Origin: Staphylococcus gallinarum
GTDB lineage: Bacteria; Bacillota; Bacilli; Staphylococcales; Staphylococcaceae
Reading direction: 5' to 3'
NCBI RefSeq assembly: GCF_000875895.1
Contig: NZ_JXCF01000026.1
Coordinates: 1-64,000 of the forward strand
DNA length: 64,000 nt
In this document: one piece after another, positions 28,264 to 36,909 of the stretch
How the letters are laid out: each line of letters begins with the position of its first letter
How positions within the stretch are numbered: the stretch's first letter is position 1
Translations under genes and position numbers: made by a program
Notes under the pieces: generated by a model
What the model saw: the letters and a program-made list of their open reading frames with translations, nothing else
Database searches by the model: none
What the model was told of the DNA's origin: nothing

Positions 28264-28462
28264 TTGGCAGAAACTAAAAGATGAACTACGTGAAATGTTT
28301 ATTTACGGTTACCACTTAGAAGAAGGTACAGCTAGTAAGTATATGAATGAAGCATATGGGATAGTTTTCAAGAGAATGTGTGAGATAGACAACACAAACG
28401 AATTTAGCAACTTACTAAGCGATTTGGAGGACGAGCAGGATGGAACGACAAATAGCAAATGA
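28253..28462 (+). CDS. Hypothetical 69-residue protein
   Basis: Begins MKDNWQKLKDELREMFIYGY; GGAGGGTGGAG upstream favours this ATG over an in-frame GTG nine bases earlier. Helical and acidic at the C terminus. It overlaps the preceding gene by 11 bp and the following broken gene by 23 bp. Not recognised. Confidence 0.65.
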   Translation: MKDNWQKLKDELREMFIYGYHLEEGTASKYMNEAYGIVFKRMCEIDNTNEFSNLLSDLEDEQDGTTNSK

Positions 28463-28597
28463 AAATGTAAGAGATTTCTTATCAATGGCTAAAAGACTCT
28501 AACTCCATATTTAACAGATTCTGAATTTGAAACAGTGCTAAAAATATACAACATTGCATTAGATAGATTAGAAGGAGAGGACAAACAAAATGACTAA
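28440..28597 (+). pseudogene. Frameshifted small early gene
   Basis: The start MERQIANENVRDFLSMAKRL runs into TAA at 28500-28502. If one CT of the CTCT at 28497-28500 is removed, the frame continues TPYLTDSEFETVLKIYNIAL to a TAA at 28595-28597, overlapping the next ATG in the usual ATGA-like way. A 2-bp duplication therefore seems to have broken a gene of about 51 codons. A sequencing error is possible. Confidence 0.65.
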
Positions 28598-28775
28598 CGC
28601 ATTAGACACATTAATTGCATTAAGTAAAGAGTATATAAGAGTTCTTGAAGAACGTAAAAAAGAAAATCTTGAGTATGGATTTGATTTTGTGTCAGAAACC
28701 AGAGTTGAACGTACAGGACTAGTGCTAAGGCAAGCAATGTTGGATTTTGAAAAAGGGAGAATGAAAAATGACTAA
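28590..28775 (+). CDS. Hypothetical 61-residue protein
   Basis: Begins MTNALDTLIALSKEYIRVLE and is a charged helical protein with basic centre. GAAGGAGAGG precedes the ATG. Its stop overlaps the dUTPase start by eight bases. Not recognised. Confidence 0.68.
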   Translation: MTNALDTLIALSKEYIRVLEERKKENLEYGFDFVSETRVERTGLVLRQAMLDFEKGRMKND

Positions 28776-29298
28776 CACAATTACAGTAGATCAGTTGAAA
28801 GAGTTATTACAGATACAAAAGGACTTTGACAGTAGAATACCAACACTTAATTTACAGGATAGTAAAGTAGCATATGTGGTTGAATTCTTTGAATGGTTTA
28901 ACACATTAGAAACGTTTAAGAATTGGAAGAAGAATCCAGGTAAACCATTGGACGTGCAATTAGATGAATTGGCAGACATGTTGGCATTTGGTTTGAGTAT
29001 TGCTAATCAACAAGCAGAAGATATGGAAGAAATCCTTGAATATGTTGAAGATGGTATTTTCTATGAATACCTAGACAGAGTAGAAATAAACTTTAATAAC
29101 AGAGATGTGGTTGATGAATTCATGTCAGATATAAATGAAATATATGATGGTTGGTACGCTAACAATTTATTCTTACCCTTTGCAATTGCTAATAATTACT
29201 ACACTATCGACCAACTAATCACAGCATACAAAAAGAAAATGGAGCGTAATCATGCAAGGCAAGATGGAACAGCAGACAAAGACAAAGGATACGTGTAA
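28768..29298 (+). CDS. Dimeric all-alpha dUTPase
   Basis: Hydrolyses dUTP to dUMP, keeping uracil out of phage DNA. The 176-residue protein has the MazG-like dimeric dUTPase motifs: VVEFFEWFNTLETFKNW near residue 35 and LDELADMLAFGLSIANQQ near residue 70, whose acidic residues bind magnesium. In S. aureus, dimeric phage dUTPases also bind the SaPI repressor Stl and induce the island. Whether this one does is inference. Confidence 0.92.
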   Translation: MTNTITVDQLKELLQIQKDFDSRIPTLNLQDSKVAYVVEFFEWFNTLETFKNWKKNPGKPLDVQLDELADMLAFGLSIANQQAEDMEEILEYVEDGIFYEYLDRVEINFNNRDVVDEFMSDINEIYDGWYANNLFLPFAIANNYYTIDQLITAYKKKMERNHARQDGTADKDKGYV

Positions 29299-29341
29299 GA
29301 AGGATATCTACACTAAAGTTAAGGAAGTGTTGAGGAAATGA
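29252..29341 (+). CDS. Nested 29-residue basic peptide
   Basis: Begins MQGKMEQQTKTKDTCKKDIY and is lysine-rich. It starts inside the dUTPase 3' end in another frame after ATGGAGCG and its stop overlaps the next ATG (ATGA). The tight coupling on both sides supports it being real; function unknown. Confidence 0.5.
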   Translation: MQGKMEQQTKTKDTCKKDIYTKVKEVLRK

Positions 29342-29469
29342 CACGATATAAAATAAATTACTTTAACCCAACTTTAAAACTATACCTGGAATTGAGAATT
29401 AGATTATTTATTAAACGATTATTCATATGGGTTAAAAGTATTATAAAAAGAATGCTAGGCAAGGAGTGA
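29338..29469 (+). CDS. 43-residue basic protein
   Basis: Begins MTRYKINYFNPTLKLYLELR and continues with an amphipathic basic helix (RLFIKRLFIWVKSIIKR). GTTGAGGAA lies upstream and the start overlaps the previous stop. No recognised family. Confidence 0.55.
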   Translation: MTRYKINYFNPTLKLYLELRIRLFIKRLFIWVKSIIKRMLGKE

Positions 29470-29475
29470 GTGTGA

Positions 29476-29652
29476 ATGTTAGGACTAATTAAAGATATTA
29501 CAGATACATTTAGCATGAGTGAATGGAATGTACTGTGGGTCGATGATGAAGGTAAGTCGCATAAAGAATACTTTTATTGGAAAACAGAAGCAAGAGAATT
29601 TTATGACCGTTTGCCATATATGAATAAGAAAATGGAAAGAGTGAGTGGGTGA
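29476..29652 (+). CDS. 58-residue hypothetical protein
   Basis: Begins MLGLIKDITDTFSMSEWNVL, then a stretch WVDDEGKSHKEYFYWKTEAR. AAGGAGTGAGTG lies before the ATG. Small beta-hairpin-like proteins of this sort are frequent next to DUF1381 genes. Function unknown. Confidence 0.62.
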   Translation: MLGLIKDITDTFSMSEWNVLWVDDEGKSHKEYFYWKTEAREFYDRLPYMNKKMERVSG

Positions 29653-29656
29653 TTAT

Positions 29657-29857
29657 ATGCAATACCTAATCAGAACAATCCAACACAACGGACAACCTTT
29701 CACAGACGTCATTAAGGCTAAGGACAATGAGACGTATCAAGTTGTGGAGGCAGAGAGTAAGGAAGAGGCTGAGTTATTAGCTGGTGACAAAAAAGTAGCT
29801 GAAATGTTGAGGGGTATTAATTATTTTAAAGAAAAGGACAGTGAGATAAATGGATAA
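29657..29857 (+). CDS. DUF1381 family protein
   Basis: A 66-residue protein: MQYLIRTIQHNGQPFTDVIK, then AKDNETYQVVEAESKEEAEL, the family signature. The start is placed at ATG rather than at GTG 12 bp earlier. Function unknown. A shortened relative lies right of attR at 61519-61683. Confidence 0.85.
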   Translation: MQYLIRTIQHNGQPFTDVIKAKDNETYQVVEAESKEEAELLAGDKKVAEMLRGINYFKEKDSEING

Positions 29858-30293
29858 AGAAATATTAAATTATTTAGATAAAGTGGGACAGTATTTACAA
29901 GGTGCAGGAGAAAAAGGGTTTGAAACTTATGTTCATGGTGTGTTTGTACAAAGTTTAATTTATTCCATTGTTGGAGCTATTTTATTGTCTGTTGCAATAG
30001 CATTAATCGTAATAGGTTGGAAGTTCATCAATAAAGAAATTTATGTGACTGTACCTGAAAGAGAAGAATTTTCATTTTTTGGAGAAAATAAAAAGAAAAT
30101 CATTCCAGAACGTGAAGTAAGGGATGAAGATGCAGAAGAAACATATCAGTGTATAGCATTTGTAATGGGATTTGTATCAATCATTTCAGCTGCTTTTGGG
30201 ATATGTTTGTTAATCGCAAATATTACAGGAGTATTCGCACCAGACTATGTAGCAATCAAAGAAATTGTAGAGAACATTGGAGGCAAACAATGA
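29850..30293 (+). CDS. Two-helix membrane protein, 147 residues
   Basis: Two hydrophobic segments, about residues 32-56 (SLIYSIVGAILLSVAIALIV) and 101-126, separated by a charged cytoplasmic or outer loop with PEREEF and PEREVRDEDAE. GTGAGAT precedes the ATG. It overlaps both neighbours by a few bases. Function unknown. Confidence 0.72.
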   Translation: MDKEILNYLDKVGQYLQGAGEKGFETYVHGVFVQSLIYSIVGAILLSVAIALIVIGWKFINKEIYVTVPEREEFSFFGENKKKIIPEREVRDEDAEETYQCIAFVMGFVSIISAAFGICLLIANITGVFAPDYVAIKEIVENIGGKQ

Positions 30294-30421
30294 GAATACT
30301 TAAAACACTAACAATCATATTCTTATATGAATTAAGTAAATATATTACAGAGCAAGTGATTATTAGATTACAGGCAAGTGATGTGTGTGATTATCCTAAG
30401 GATTATGAGGTGAGTAAATAA
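30290..30421 (+). CDS. rinB: RinB-like transcriptional activator
   Basis: A 43-residue protein with the RinB signature FLYELSKYITEQVIIRLQ (compare YELGKYVTEQV in phi11 RinB). In S. aureus phage phi11 RinB helps activate int and late functions. Its start overlaps the preceding stop (ATGA) and its stop overlaps the next ATG (TAATG). Shorter than phi11 RinB at the C terminus. Confidence 0.85.
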   Translation: MRILKTLTIIFLYELSKYITEQVIIRLQASDVCDYPKDYEVSK

Positions 30422-30591
30422 TGTTCTGGATTATCATATCAATTATATTAGCGTGTATCACAATACTTACACTGATATCTAATTTAAAGAAAGACGATGA
30501 GATAGAAGCGTTGAAATATACAATCATTACGTTATCGAATGATATAGATTTTGATAAAGCATTTGAAGAGTACGAAAGATTTAAGAAGTAA
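30421..30591 (+). CDS. DUF1514 family small membrane protein
   Basis: A 56-residue protein with one N-terminal membrane helix (MFWIIISIILACITILTLIS) and a charged tail. It lies between rinB and rinA, the usual place for DUF1514 proteins in staphylococcal siphophages. Function unknown. TTATGAGGTGAG precedes the ATG. Confidence 0.82.
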   Translation: MFWIIISIILACITILTLISNLKKDDEIEALKYTIITLSNDIDFDKAFEEYERFKK

Positions 30592-30603
30592 TGGAGGATA
30601 CGC

Positions 30604-31038
30604 ATGAGTACATCATATGATATAAAGCCTGGTACATTTAAGTACATAGAGTCAGAGATATACAACCATCAAGCTAATAAGCGTGAGATTAACAAGTTAA
30701 GAATGGAGATACTTAATCCAACTAAAGAAGTGGATAATAACATAGTTTATGGTCCATTACAAAAGGGAGAGCCAGTAAGAACAACAGAGCTTATGGCTAC
30801 ACGATTGCTAACCAACAAGATGTTACGTAACTTAGAAGAGATGGTGGCAGCTATTGACTATGTGTATGAACAGTTACCAGATGATAGTAAGAAAGTAATA
30901 AGGCTTAAGTATTGGAACAGTGGTAAGAAGATGAAGATAGAACAAATAGCTGATGAATGTCACATGCATAGAAATACTGCAGGTAAAGTAAGAAGAAACT
31001 TCGTTAAAGCAGTAGCTATTCAAGCAGGAATCAAATAA
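30604..31038 (+). CDS. rinA: RinA-family late transcription activator
   Basis: Activates the packaging-structure-lysis operon and, in S. aureus, is needed for phage and pathogenicity island transfer. The 144-residue protein has the family features: N-terminal MSTSYDIKPGTFKYIESEIY and a C-terminal sigma-region-4-like HTH (MKIEQIADECHMHRNTAGKVRRNF). ATGGAGGATACGC precedes the ATG. Its target should lie in 31039-31237. Confidence 0.93.
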   Translation: MSTSYDIKPGTFKYIESEIYNHQANKREINKLRMEILNPTKEVDNNIVYGPLQKGEPVRTTELMATRLLTNKMLRNLEEMVAAIDYVYEQLPDDSKKVIRLKYWNSGKKMKIEQIADECHMHRNTAGKVRRNFVKAVAIQAGIK

Positions 31039-31068
31039 TCGTGTGCAAAGGTTGTGCATATGACGTAT

Positions 31069-31213
31069 TATTTGATGATATTATGTTAGTATCAAATACT
31101 TATGATTAATTTGCTAGGCACATCCCTTATGTGGTGTGTCTTTTATTATGTGGATTGATATAAGCACTACATATGAACTCTAACTAATACAACGATAGTC
31201 ATGATGTAGTGCT
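31069..31213. promoter_or_regulatory. Candidate late-operon control region
   Basis: Between rinA and the HNH gene are three inverted repeats: TATTTGAT/ATCAAATA (31069-31098), a terminator-like stem GGCACATCCC/GTGGTGTGTC with T-run (about 31111-31145), and a perfect 10-bp pair AGCACTACAT/ATGTAGTGCT (31163-31172, 31204-31213). RinA targets lie in this position in related phages. No good -10/-35 pair is evident, as expected for an activator-dependent promoter. Confidence 0.55.
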
Positions 31214-31237
31214 GATATGAGAGATGAGGTGATATTG

Positions 31238-31552
31238 ATGACACAACATGATGGCACACATAAGCATGGACGATATACCTATGAGTTTGATTGGTTCTAT
31301 CATTCAAAGGATTGGAAGAGCTTAAGAGAGATAGCACTAGATAGGGATAACTACCTATGTCAACTATGTTTAAATGATGGAACTATTACTGACGCTAAGA
31401 TAGTACACCATATTGTTTATGTGGACTTTGATTTTAGTAAAGCGATGGATTTAAATAATTTAATGTCGGTTTGTCATAGTTGCCACAATAAAATTCATGC
31501 AAATGACAATAAGAAAATTAAAGATAGAAATGTTAGAGTAATAAAAATTTAG
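31238..31552 (+). CDS. HNH endonuclease of the packaging module
   Basis: A 104-residue protein beginning MTQHDGTHKHGRYTYEFDWF; GATGAGGTGAT lies before this ATG, preferred over one 21 bp upstream. Zinc cysteines are Cys41/44 (CQLC) and Cys79/82 (CHSC). The HNH residues are His57/58, Asn73 and His87. HNH proteins next to the terminase assist cleavage at cos in cos-type phages, including S. aureus phages. Confidence 0.92.
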   Translation: MTQHDGTHKHGRYTYEFDWFYHSKDWKSLREIALDRDNYLCQLCLNDGTITDAKIVHHIVYVDFDFSKAMDLNNLMSVCHSCHNKIHANDNKKIKDRNVRVIKI

Positions 31553-31589
31553 ATAAAAATTATATACAAATTTTATTCTATTAATTTAT

Positions 31590-31680
31590 TAGCCCCCCTA
31601 CTCAAGAGGTCATTTTATTTTTTTCGGCGGTACCGATGGGGGCCCTTCGCTTGCAACGCGAAACACATTTACATGAAAGG
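31590..31680. other. Candidate cos site
   Basis: The gap between HNH and terS holds a GC-rich island in AT-rich flanks: CCCCCCTACTC, then CGGCGGTACCGATGGGGGCC and TTCGCTTGCAACGCGAA (a 6-bp inverted repeat TTCGC..GCGAA). In cos-type staphylococcal phages the cohesive end lies in this interval. The exact cut cannot be read from the sequence. Confidence 0.55.
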
Positions 31681-31689
31681 GGTGAAAAT

Positions 31690-31995
31690 ATGAAATTGAC
31701 TAAAAAGCAATTAATCGGTTTTATTGATGGTTATCAAAAATCAGATGATATTTTAATTGACTTATATTTAGAGACACATGAATTCTATTGTCGTTTAAGA
31801 GACGAATTAAAAGACTCAAAATTAATGTATGAATATACCAATAAAGGTGGAGCAACTAATTTAGTAAAAAACCCATTAAGTATAGAAATGACCAAAACAG
31901 TCCAAACGTTGAATAATTTGTTGAAATCTTTAGGATTAACAGCTGCACAAAGAGAAAAAATAGTTGAAGAGGAGGTCGGTTTTGGTGAGTATTAA
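31690..31995 (+). CDS. terS: Terminase small subunit, P27 family
   Basis: Recognises phage DNA for packaging. The 101-residue protein starts MKLTKKQLIGFIDGYQKSDD after GAAAGGGGTG; the frame extends upstream but through the GC-rich cos-like region. The C-terminal helix KTVQTLNNLLKSLGLTAAQR followed by an acidic end matches P27-type TerS. Overlaps terL. Confidence 0.88.
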   Translation: MKLTKKQLIGFIDGYQKSDDILIDLYLETHEFYCRLRDELKDSKLMYEYTNKGGATNLVKNPLSIEMTKTVQTLNNLLKSLGLTAAQREKIVEEEVGFGEY

Positions 31996-33679
31996 GGTAT
32001 TGAACAAACCATCTCCCAAATTATTAACGACTTGGTATGCAGAACAAGTAACAAAAGGTAATATTGTTGCAGGTGAATATGTCATAAAAGAGTGTAAAAG
32101 ACATTTAGACTATTTGAATAAAAATGATTCACGTTGGATTTTTGATGAGGAAAAAGCGCATAGGCCCATTCGATTTATTGAAAAATTTTGTAAGCCATCA
32201 AAAGGTGATTATAAACAACTTATATTGCAACCGTGGCAACATTTTATTATAGGTTCGTTATTTGGTTGGGTAGATAAGGAAACAAAAATTAGACGATTTA
32301 AAGAAGGCGTCGTGTTTGTAGGTCGAAAAAATGGTAAAACCACATTGATATCTGGATTAACGAATTATGGTGCTTCTGAAGATGGGGAACCTGGTGCTGA
32401 TGTTGTTTTGTTGGCAAACAGCATGAAACAAGCAAGGCTCTTGTTTGATGAATCTAAAACGATGATTAAAGCCTCTCCAGTTTTAAATAAAAATTTTAGA
32501 AGTCGAAGAGATGCAATTCATCATGATGCAACAAATTCAAAAATAGAACCTCAAGCTTCTGATAGTGAAAAATTAGATGGCTTAAATACTCATTTAGGTG
32601 TATTTGATGAAATACATGAATATAAAGACTATAAACTTATATCAGTTATAAAAAACTCTAGACAATCTAGAAAACAGCCATTATTAATATATATTACAAC
32701 TGCAGGATTTCAATTAGACGGTCCATTAGTAGATATGGTTGAAAGTGGTAGAGATAATTTAAATGGTATATTAAAAGACGAAAGAACATTTTATTATCTA
32801 GCTTCTTTAGATGATGAGGATGATTTAAATGATCCTGAAAATTGGATTAAGGCAAATCCTAATATGGGTGTTTCTATTGATATAGAAGATATGAAAGAAG
32901 ATTGGGAAAAGGCTAAAAGAATTCCTGCAGAGCGTGGAGATTTTATAACAAAACGTTTTAACATATTCGCAAATAATGATGAAATGAGCTTTATCGATTA
33001 TCAGACGTTGCAAAAGAATAATGAGGTTATTTCTTTAAATGAGTTAGAAGGTAGACCATGTACAATTGGATACGACTTATCTGAAACAGAAGACTTTACC
33101 GCAGCTTGTGCTACATTTGCACTTGATAACGGAAAAGTAGCTGTTTTAACACATTCATGGATACCAAAGCATAAGGTTGAATATTCAAATGAGAAAGTTC
33201 CATACAAAGAATGGGAAGAAGAAGGTTATTTAACAATACAAGATACGCCATATATTGAGTATCAAGATGTTTATGACTGGATTTTAAAAATGAATGAACA
33301 TTATCCAGTTGAAAAGATAACTTATGACAGAGCTAATGCTTTTAAATTGAATCAAGAGTTAAAAAATTATGGTTTTGAAACAGAGGAAACAAGACAAGGA
33401 GCATATACATTAAGCCCTGCTCTAAAGGACTTAAAAGAGATGTTTTTAGATGGCAAAGTCATTTTTAATAACAATCCATTAATGAAATGGTACATCAATA
33501 ATGTTCAATTAAAATTGGATAGAAACGGTAACTGGTTACCATCTAAACAAAGTAGATATCGTAAAATAGATGGTTTTGCAGCATTTTTAAATACTTATAC
33601 AGATATTATGAATAAAGTTGTTACTGAACAAGGCGAAGGTAAAATTGAATTTATAAGCATTAAAGACTTAATGAGCTAA
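31985..33679 (+). CDS. terL: Terminase large subunit
   Basis: The packaging motor and nuclease. The start is set at GTG, nine bases after AGGAGG inside terS; TTG three bases upstream is equally possible. In 564 residues: adenine-motif region QPWQHFIIGSLFGW, Walker A GRKNGKTTLISG, Walker B LGVFDEIHEY, and nuclease aspartates in GYDLSETEDF and KITYDRA. Typical of TerL of cos siphophages that use an HNH partner. Confidence 0.96.
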   Translation: MSIKVLNKPSPKLLTTWYAEQVTKGNIVAGEYVIKECKRHLDYLNKNDSRWIFDEEKAHRPIRFIEKFCKPSKGDYKQLILQPWQHFIIGSLFGWVDKETKIRRFKEGVVFVGRKNGKTTLISGLTNYGASEDGEPGADVVLLANSMKQARLLFDESKTMIKASPVLNKNFRSRRDAIHHDATNSKIEPQASDSEKLDGLNTHLGVFDEIHEYKDYKLISVIKNSRQSRKQPLLIYITTAGFQLDGPLVDMVESGRDNLNGILKDERTFYYLASLDDEDDLNDPENWIKANPNMGVSIDIEDMKEDWEKAKRIPAERGDFITKRFNIFANNDEMSFIDYQTLQKNNEVISLNELEGRPCTIGYDLSETEDFTAACATFALDNGKVAVLTHSWIPKHKVEYSNEKVPYKEWEEEGYLTIQDTPYIEYQDVYDWILKMNEHYPVEKITYDRANAFKLNQELKNYGFETEETRQGAYTLSPALKDLKEMFLDGKVIFNNNPLMKWYINNVQLKLDRNGNWLPSKQSRYRKIDGFAAFLNTYTDIMNKVVTEQGEGKIEFISIKDLMS

Positions 33680-33689
33680 GGGGGTGAGA

Positions 33690-34943
33690 ATGATTGGAAA
33701 AGTGAATTTGTTAACTCAAATGAAAAGAAAGTTAATTGATAATTGGGTAGATAAAACTACGAATAAGATGTATGATTTCTCACCGTGGAAAAATAAAAGT
33801 TTTTGGGGTATTATCAACAATACTTTAGAAACAAATGAAACAATATTTGCAGCAATTACTAAGTTATCTAACTCAATTGCAAGTATGCCGATTAAATTAT
33901 ATGAAGATTATAAAGTAATTAATACAGATGTTTCAGAGTTGTTAACTGTATCACCTAATAATTCTATGAACAGTTTTGATTTTATTAATCAAATTGAAAC
34001 GGTAAGAAATGAAAAAGGTAATGCTTACGTTTTAATTGAAAGGGATATTTATCAACAACCAGAAAAACTGTATCTTATAAATCCAGATGTTGTAGAAATG
34101 GCGATAGAAAATAACTCAAACGAATTGTATTACATGATACATGCTGCTACAGGTAAGCAAATGATAGTTCATAATTTAGATATGATGCACTTCAAACATA
34201 TTGTAGGTTATAACATGATTCAGGGTATTAGCCCTATTGATGTATTAAAAAATACAACAGAATTCGATAGTGCTATTAGAGGGTTTAATTTATCTGAAAT
34301 GCAAAAAACTGATTCATTTATGCTTAAGTATGGTACGAATGTTAGTACCGAAAAAAGAGCCGAGGTTTTAGAAAGCTTCAGGAGTTTCTATGAAGAAAAT
34401 GGCGGTATCTTATTCCAAGAGCCTGGTGTAGAAATTGAACCTTTAGATCGTAAATATGTTTCAGAAGATATAGTCGCAAGTGAAAATTTGACACGTGAAC
34501 GTGTGGCTAATGTCTTTCAGATTCCTTCAGTATTTTTGAATGCTAAATCGGATTTGAATTTTAGTAAAAACGAAGAATTAAATAGATATTATCTGCAACA
34601 CACATTATTACCTATTATTAAACAATATGAGGAAGAATTTAACCGCAAACTTTTGACTAAATCGGACAGACACAAGAATCGATATTTTAAATTTAATGTT
34701 AAATCATACCTACGAGCAGATAGTGCAACTCAAGCAGAAGTTTATTTTAAAGCTGTACGTAGTGGTTATTATACAATTAATGATATAAGAGAATGGGAAG
34801 ATTTACCTCCTGTTGAGGGCGGAGAAAAACCACTCATCAGTGGTGATTTATATCCTATTGATACACCACTTGAACTAAGAAAATCATTGAAAGGTGGTGA
34901 AAAAGATGACAAAGTACTTTCAAATGAAGAAAAAAGCAAGTAA
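33690..34943 (+). CDS. Phage portal protein, HK97 family
   Basis: Forms the dodecameric channel at the capsid vertex. The 417-residue protein shows the family pattern: ITKLSNSIASMPIKLYED near the N terminus, HFKHIVGYNMIQGISPIDVL in the middle and RERVANVFQIPSVFLNAKSD, then TLLPIIKQYEEEFNRKLL. Its C-terminal 38 bp overlap the protease gene. AAGGGGGTGAG precedes the ATG. Confidence 0.94.
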   Translation: MIGKVNLLTQMKRKLIDNWVDKTTNKMYDFSPWKNKSFWGIINNTLETNETIFAAITKLSNSIASMPIKLYEDYKVINTDVSELLTVSPNNSMNSFDFINQIETVRNEKGNAYVLIERDIYQQPEKLYLINPDVVEMAIENNSNELYYMIHAATGKQMIVHNLDMMHFKHIVGYNMIQGISPIDVLKNTTEFDSAIRGFNLSEMQKTDSFMLKYGTNVSTEKRAEVLESFRSFYEENGGILFQEPGVEIEPLDRKYVSEDIVASENLTRERVANVFQIPSVFLNAKSDLNFSKNEELNRYYLQHTLLPIIKQYEEEFNRKLLTKSDRHKNRYFKFNVKSYLRADSATQAEVYFKAVRSGYYTINDIREWEDLPPVEGGEKPLISGDLYPIDTPLELRKSLKGGEKDDKVLSNEEKSK

Positions 34944-35670
34944 TAAAGGTGAAATATTTATTTATGGTGACATTGTTAGTGACAAATGGTTTGAATCTGA
35001 TGTTACCGCGACTGATTTTAAAAATCAGCTAGATGAATTGGGAGATGTTGGTGAGATAGATGTTCATATTAATTCGTCAGGTGGAAGCGTTTTTGAGGGT
35101 CATGCGATATATAACATGTTAAAAATGCATAACGCAAAAATAAATATATATGTCGATGCTTTAGCGGCATCTATAGCAAGTGTTATCGCAATGAGCGGTG
35201 ACACTATTTTTATGCATAAAAATAGCTTTTTAATGATTCATAATTCTTGGGTTATGACCATGGGTAACGCTGAAGAGTTGAGAAGAACTGCTGAATTACT
35301 AGAAAAAACAGATAAAGCAAGTAATCACGCATATCTAGATAAAGCCGATAAATTATCTGAAGAAGAGCTTAAACAATTATTAGATAACGAAACATGGTTA
35401 ACTGCTGAAGAAGCTTTAGAGAAAGGATTTATTGATGAAATACTAGAATCTAATGAAATGGCTGCTAGTATTTCTAAAGAACAACTTAAACGATTTAATC
35501 ATGTACCTGAAGTTATTGAAAAAGATGTAGATAAAATCACAAAAATCGATGATATAGATACATTGGATTCGGTTGAAACACCTAAAAAAACTATGTCACA
35601 AGAAGAAAAAGCAACAAGAGAAAAAATTAAACGCGAATGTGAAAATTTAAAAATAACTATGAATTTCTAG
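34906..35670 (+). CDS. ClpP-like prohead maturation protease
   Basis: Processes the capsid scaffold region during head assembly. The 254-residue serine protease of S14 type has GEIFIYGDIVSDKW, INSSGGSVFEGHAIYNML, the nucleophile serine in ALAASIASVIAMSG and the histidine in FLMIHNSW. The acidic C-terminal region may guide protease into the prohead. AAAGGTGGTG precedes the ATG, which overlaps the portal gene. Confidence 0.93.
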   Translation: MTKYFQMKKKASNKGEIFIYGDIVSDKWFESDVTATDFKNQLDELGDVGEIDVHINSSGGSVFEGHAIYNMLKMHNAKINIYVDALAASIASVIAMSGDTIFMHKNSFLMIHNSWVMTMGNAEELRRTAELLEKTDKASNHAYLDKADKLSEEELKQLLDNETWLTAEEALEKGFIDEILESNEMAASISKEQLKRFNHVPEVIEKDVDKITKIDDIDTLDSVETPKKTMSQEEKATREKIKRECENLKITMNF

Positions 35671-35683
35671 GAGGAAAACTATA

Positions 35684-36841
35684 ATGCCGACATTATACGA
35701 ATTAAAGCAATCATTAGGTATGATTGGACAACAATTAAAGCAAAAAAACGAAGAATTAAGTCAAAAAGCAACTGATCCAAACGCTAGTATGGATGATATT
35801 AAGCAATTAGAAACTGAAAAAGCTGGATTACAACAACGTTTTGAAATCGTTGAACGCCAAGTTTCTGATATTGAAGCAAAAGAAAAAGAGAAAGTTAAAG
35901 ATAAAGGTGAAACATATCAATCTTTAAATGATGATGAAAAATTAGTTAAAGCTAAAGCTGAGTTCTATCGTCATGCTATTTTACCTACAGAATTTGAAAA
36001 ACCATCTGTAGAAGCACAACGTTTATTACATGCTTTACCTACTGGTAATGAATCAGGTGGCGATAAATTTTTACCAAAAACATTATCTAAAGAAATCGTT
36101 TCTGAACCATTTGCTAAAAACCAATTGCGTGAAAAAGCGCGTTTAACAAACATCAAAGGTTTAGAAATTCCTAGAGTATCTTATACTTTAGATGATGATG
36201 ACTTTATTACTGATTTAGAAACTGCAAAAGAATTGCAAGTTAAAGGTGACACTGTTAAGTTCACAACAAACAAATTTAAAGTATTTGCTGCTATTTCAGA
36301 CACAGTTATCCACGGTTCTGATGTTGAATTAGTTAATTGGGTAGAAAATGCCTTGCAGTCTGGATTAGCCGCGAAAGAACGTAAAGATGCGTTAGCTGTA
36401 AGCCCTAAATCTGGTTTAGAACATATGTCATTCTATAATGGTTCGATCAAAGAGGTAGACGGTGAAGATATGTATCAAGCAATTATTAACGCATTAGCTG
36501 ATTTACATGAAGATTATAGAGACAACGCTACAATATATATGCGCTATGCAGACTATGTAAGCATTATCAAAACATTATCTAACGGTACAACAAACTTCTT
36601 TGATACACCAGCCGAAAAAGTATTTGGAAAACCAGTTGTATTTACTGATGCGGCTGAAAAACCAATCGTAGGTGACTTTAACTACTTCGGTATTAACTAC
36701 GATAATACAACTTATGACACTGACAAAGACGTTAAAAAAGGTGAATACCTATTTGTTTTAACTGCTTGGTATGACCAACAACGTACATTAGACAGTGCGT
36801 TCCGTATTGCAAACGTAAAAAGTTCTTCTAAACCCAGCTAA
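35684..36841 (+). CDS. HK97-fold major capsid protein
   Basis: The 385-residue main product has an N-terminal coiled-coil scaffolding (delta) region, about residues 1-85, which the adjacent protease should remove, and then the HK97 fold starting near GNESGGDKFLPKTLSKEI. TAGGAGG precedes the ATG and codon use is biased to high expression. The gene ends CCC-AGC-TAA. A +1 shift on overlapping proline codons would give a 404-residue form (see 36833-36899). Confidence 0.96.
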   Translation: MPTLYELKQSLGMIGQQLKQKNEELSQKATDPNASMDDIKQLETEKAGLQQRFEIVERQVSDIEAKEKEKVKDKGETYQSLNDDEKLVKAKAEFYRHAILPTEFEKPSVEAQRLLHALPTGNESGGDKFLPKTLSKEIVSEPFAKNQLREKARLTNIKGLEIPRVSYTLDDDDFITDLETAKELQVKGDTVKFTTNKFKVFAAISDTVIHGSDVELVNWVENALQSGLAAKERKDALAVSPKSGLEHMSFYNGSIKEVDGEDMYQAIINALADLHEDYRDNATIYMRYADYVSIIKTLSNGTTNFFDTPAEKVFGKPVVFTDAAEKPIVGDFNYFGINYDNTTYDTDKDVKKGEYLFVLTAWYDQQRTLDSAFRIANVKSSSKPS

Positions 36842-36899
36842 CCCCCGAAATGTTGATGTGACAGTCAACAGTAAGTCGGCTGTTATAGCAGCAGAATAG
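36833..36899 (+). other. Programmed +1 frameshift site and capsid C-terminal extension
   Basis: In the zero frame CCC-AGC-TAA ends the capsid protein. Slippage of the Pro-tRNA from CCC to CCA opens the +1 frame, which reads ANPRNVDVTVNSKSAVIAAE and then TAG at 36897-36899. Downstream, CCCC (36842-36845) can pair with GGGG (36899-36902) around inner hairpins such as TGTTGA/TCAACA. The tail gene has the same design. The same mechanism was shown experimentally for Listeria phage PSA. Confidence 0.85.
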
Positions 36900-36909
36900 G
36901 GGTGTTTGA

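Noticed and set aside
31039-31237. A standard sigma-A promoter for the late operon
   Set aside because: No pair of -35/-10 hexamers with acceptable spacing was seen; RinA-dependent transcription is more likely.
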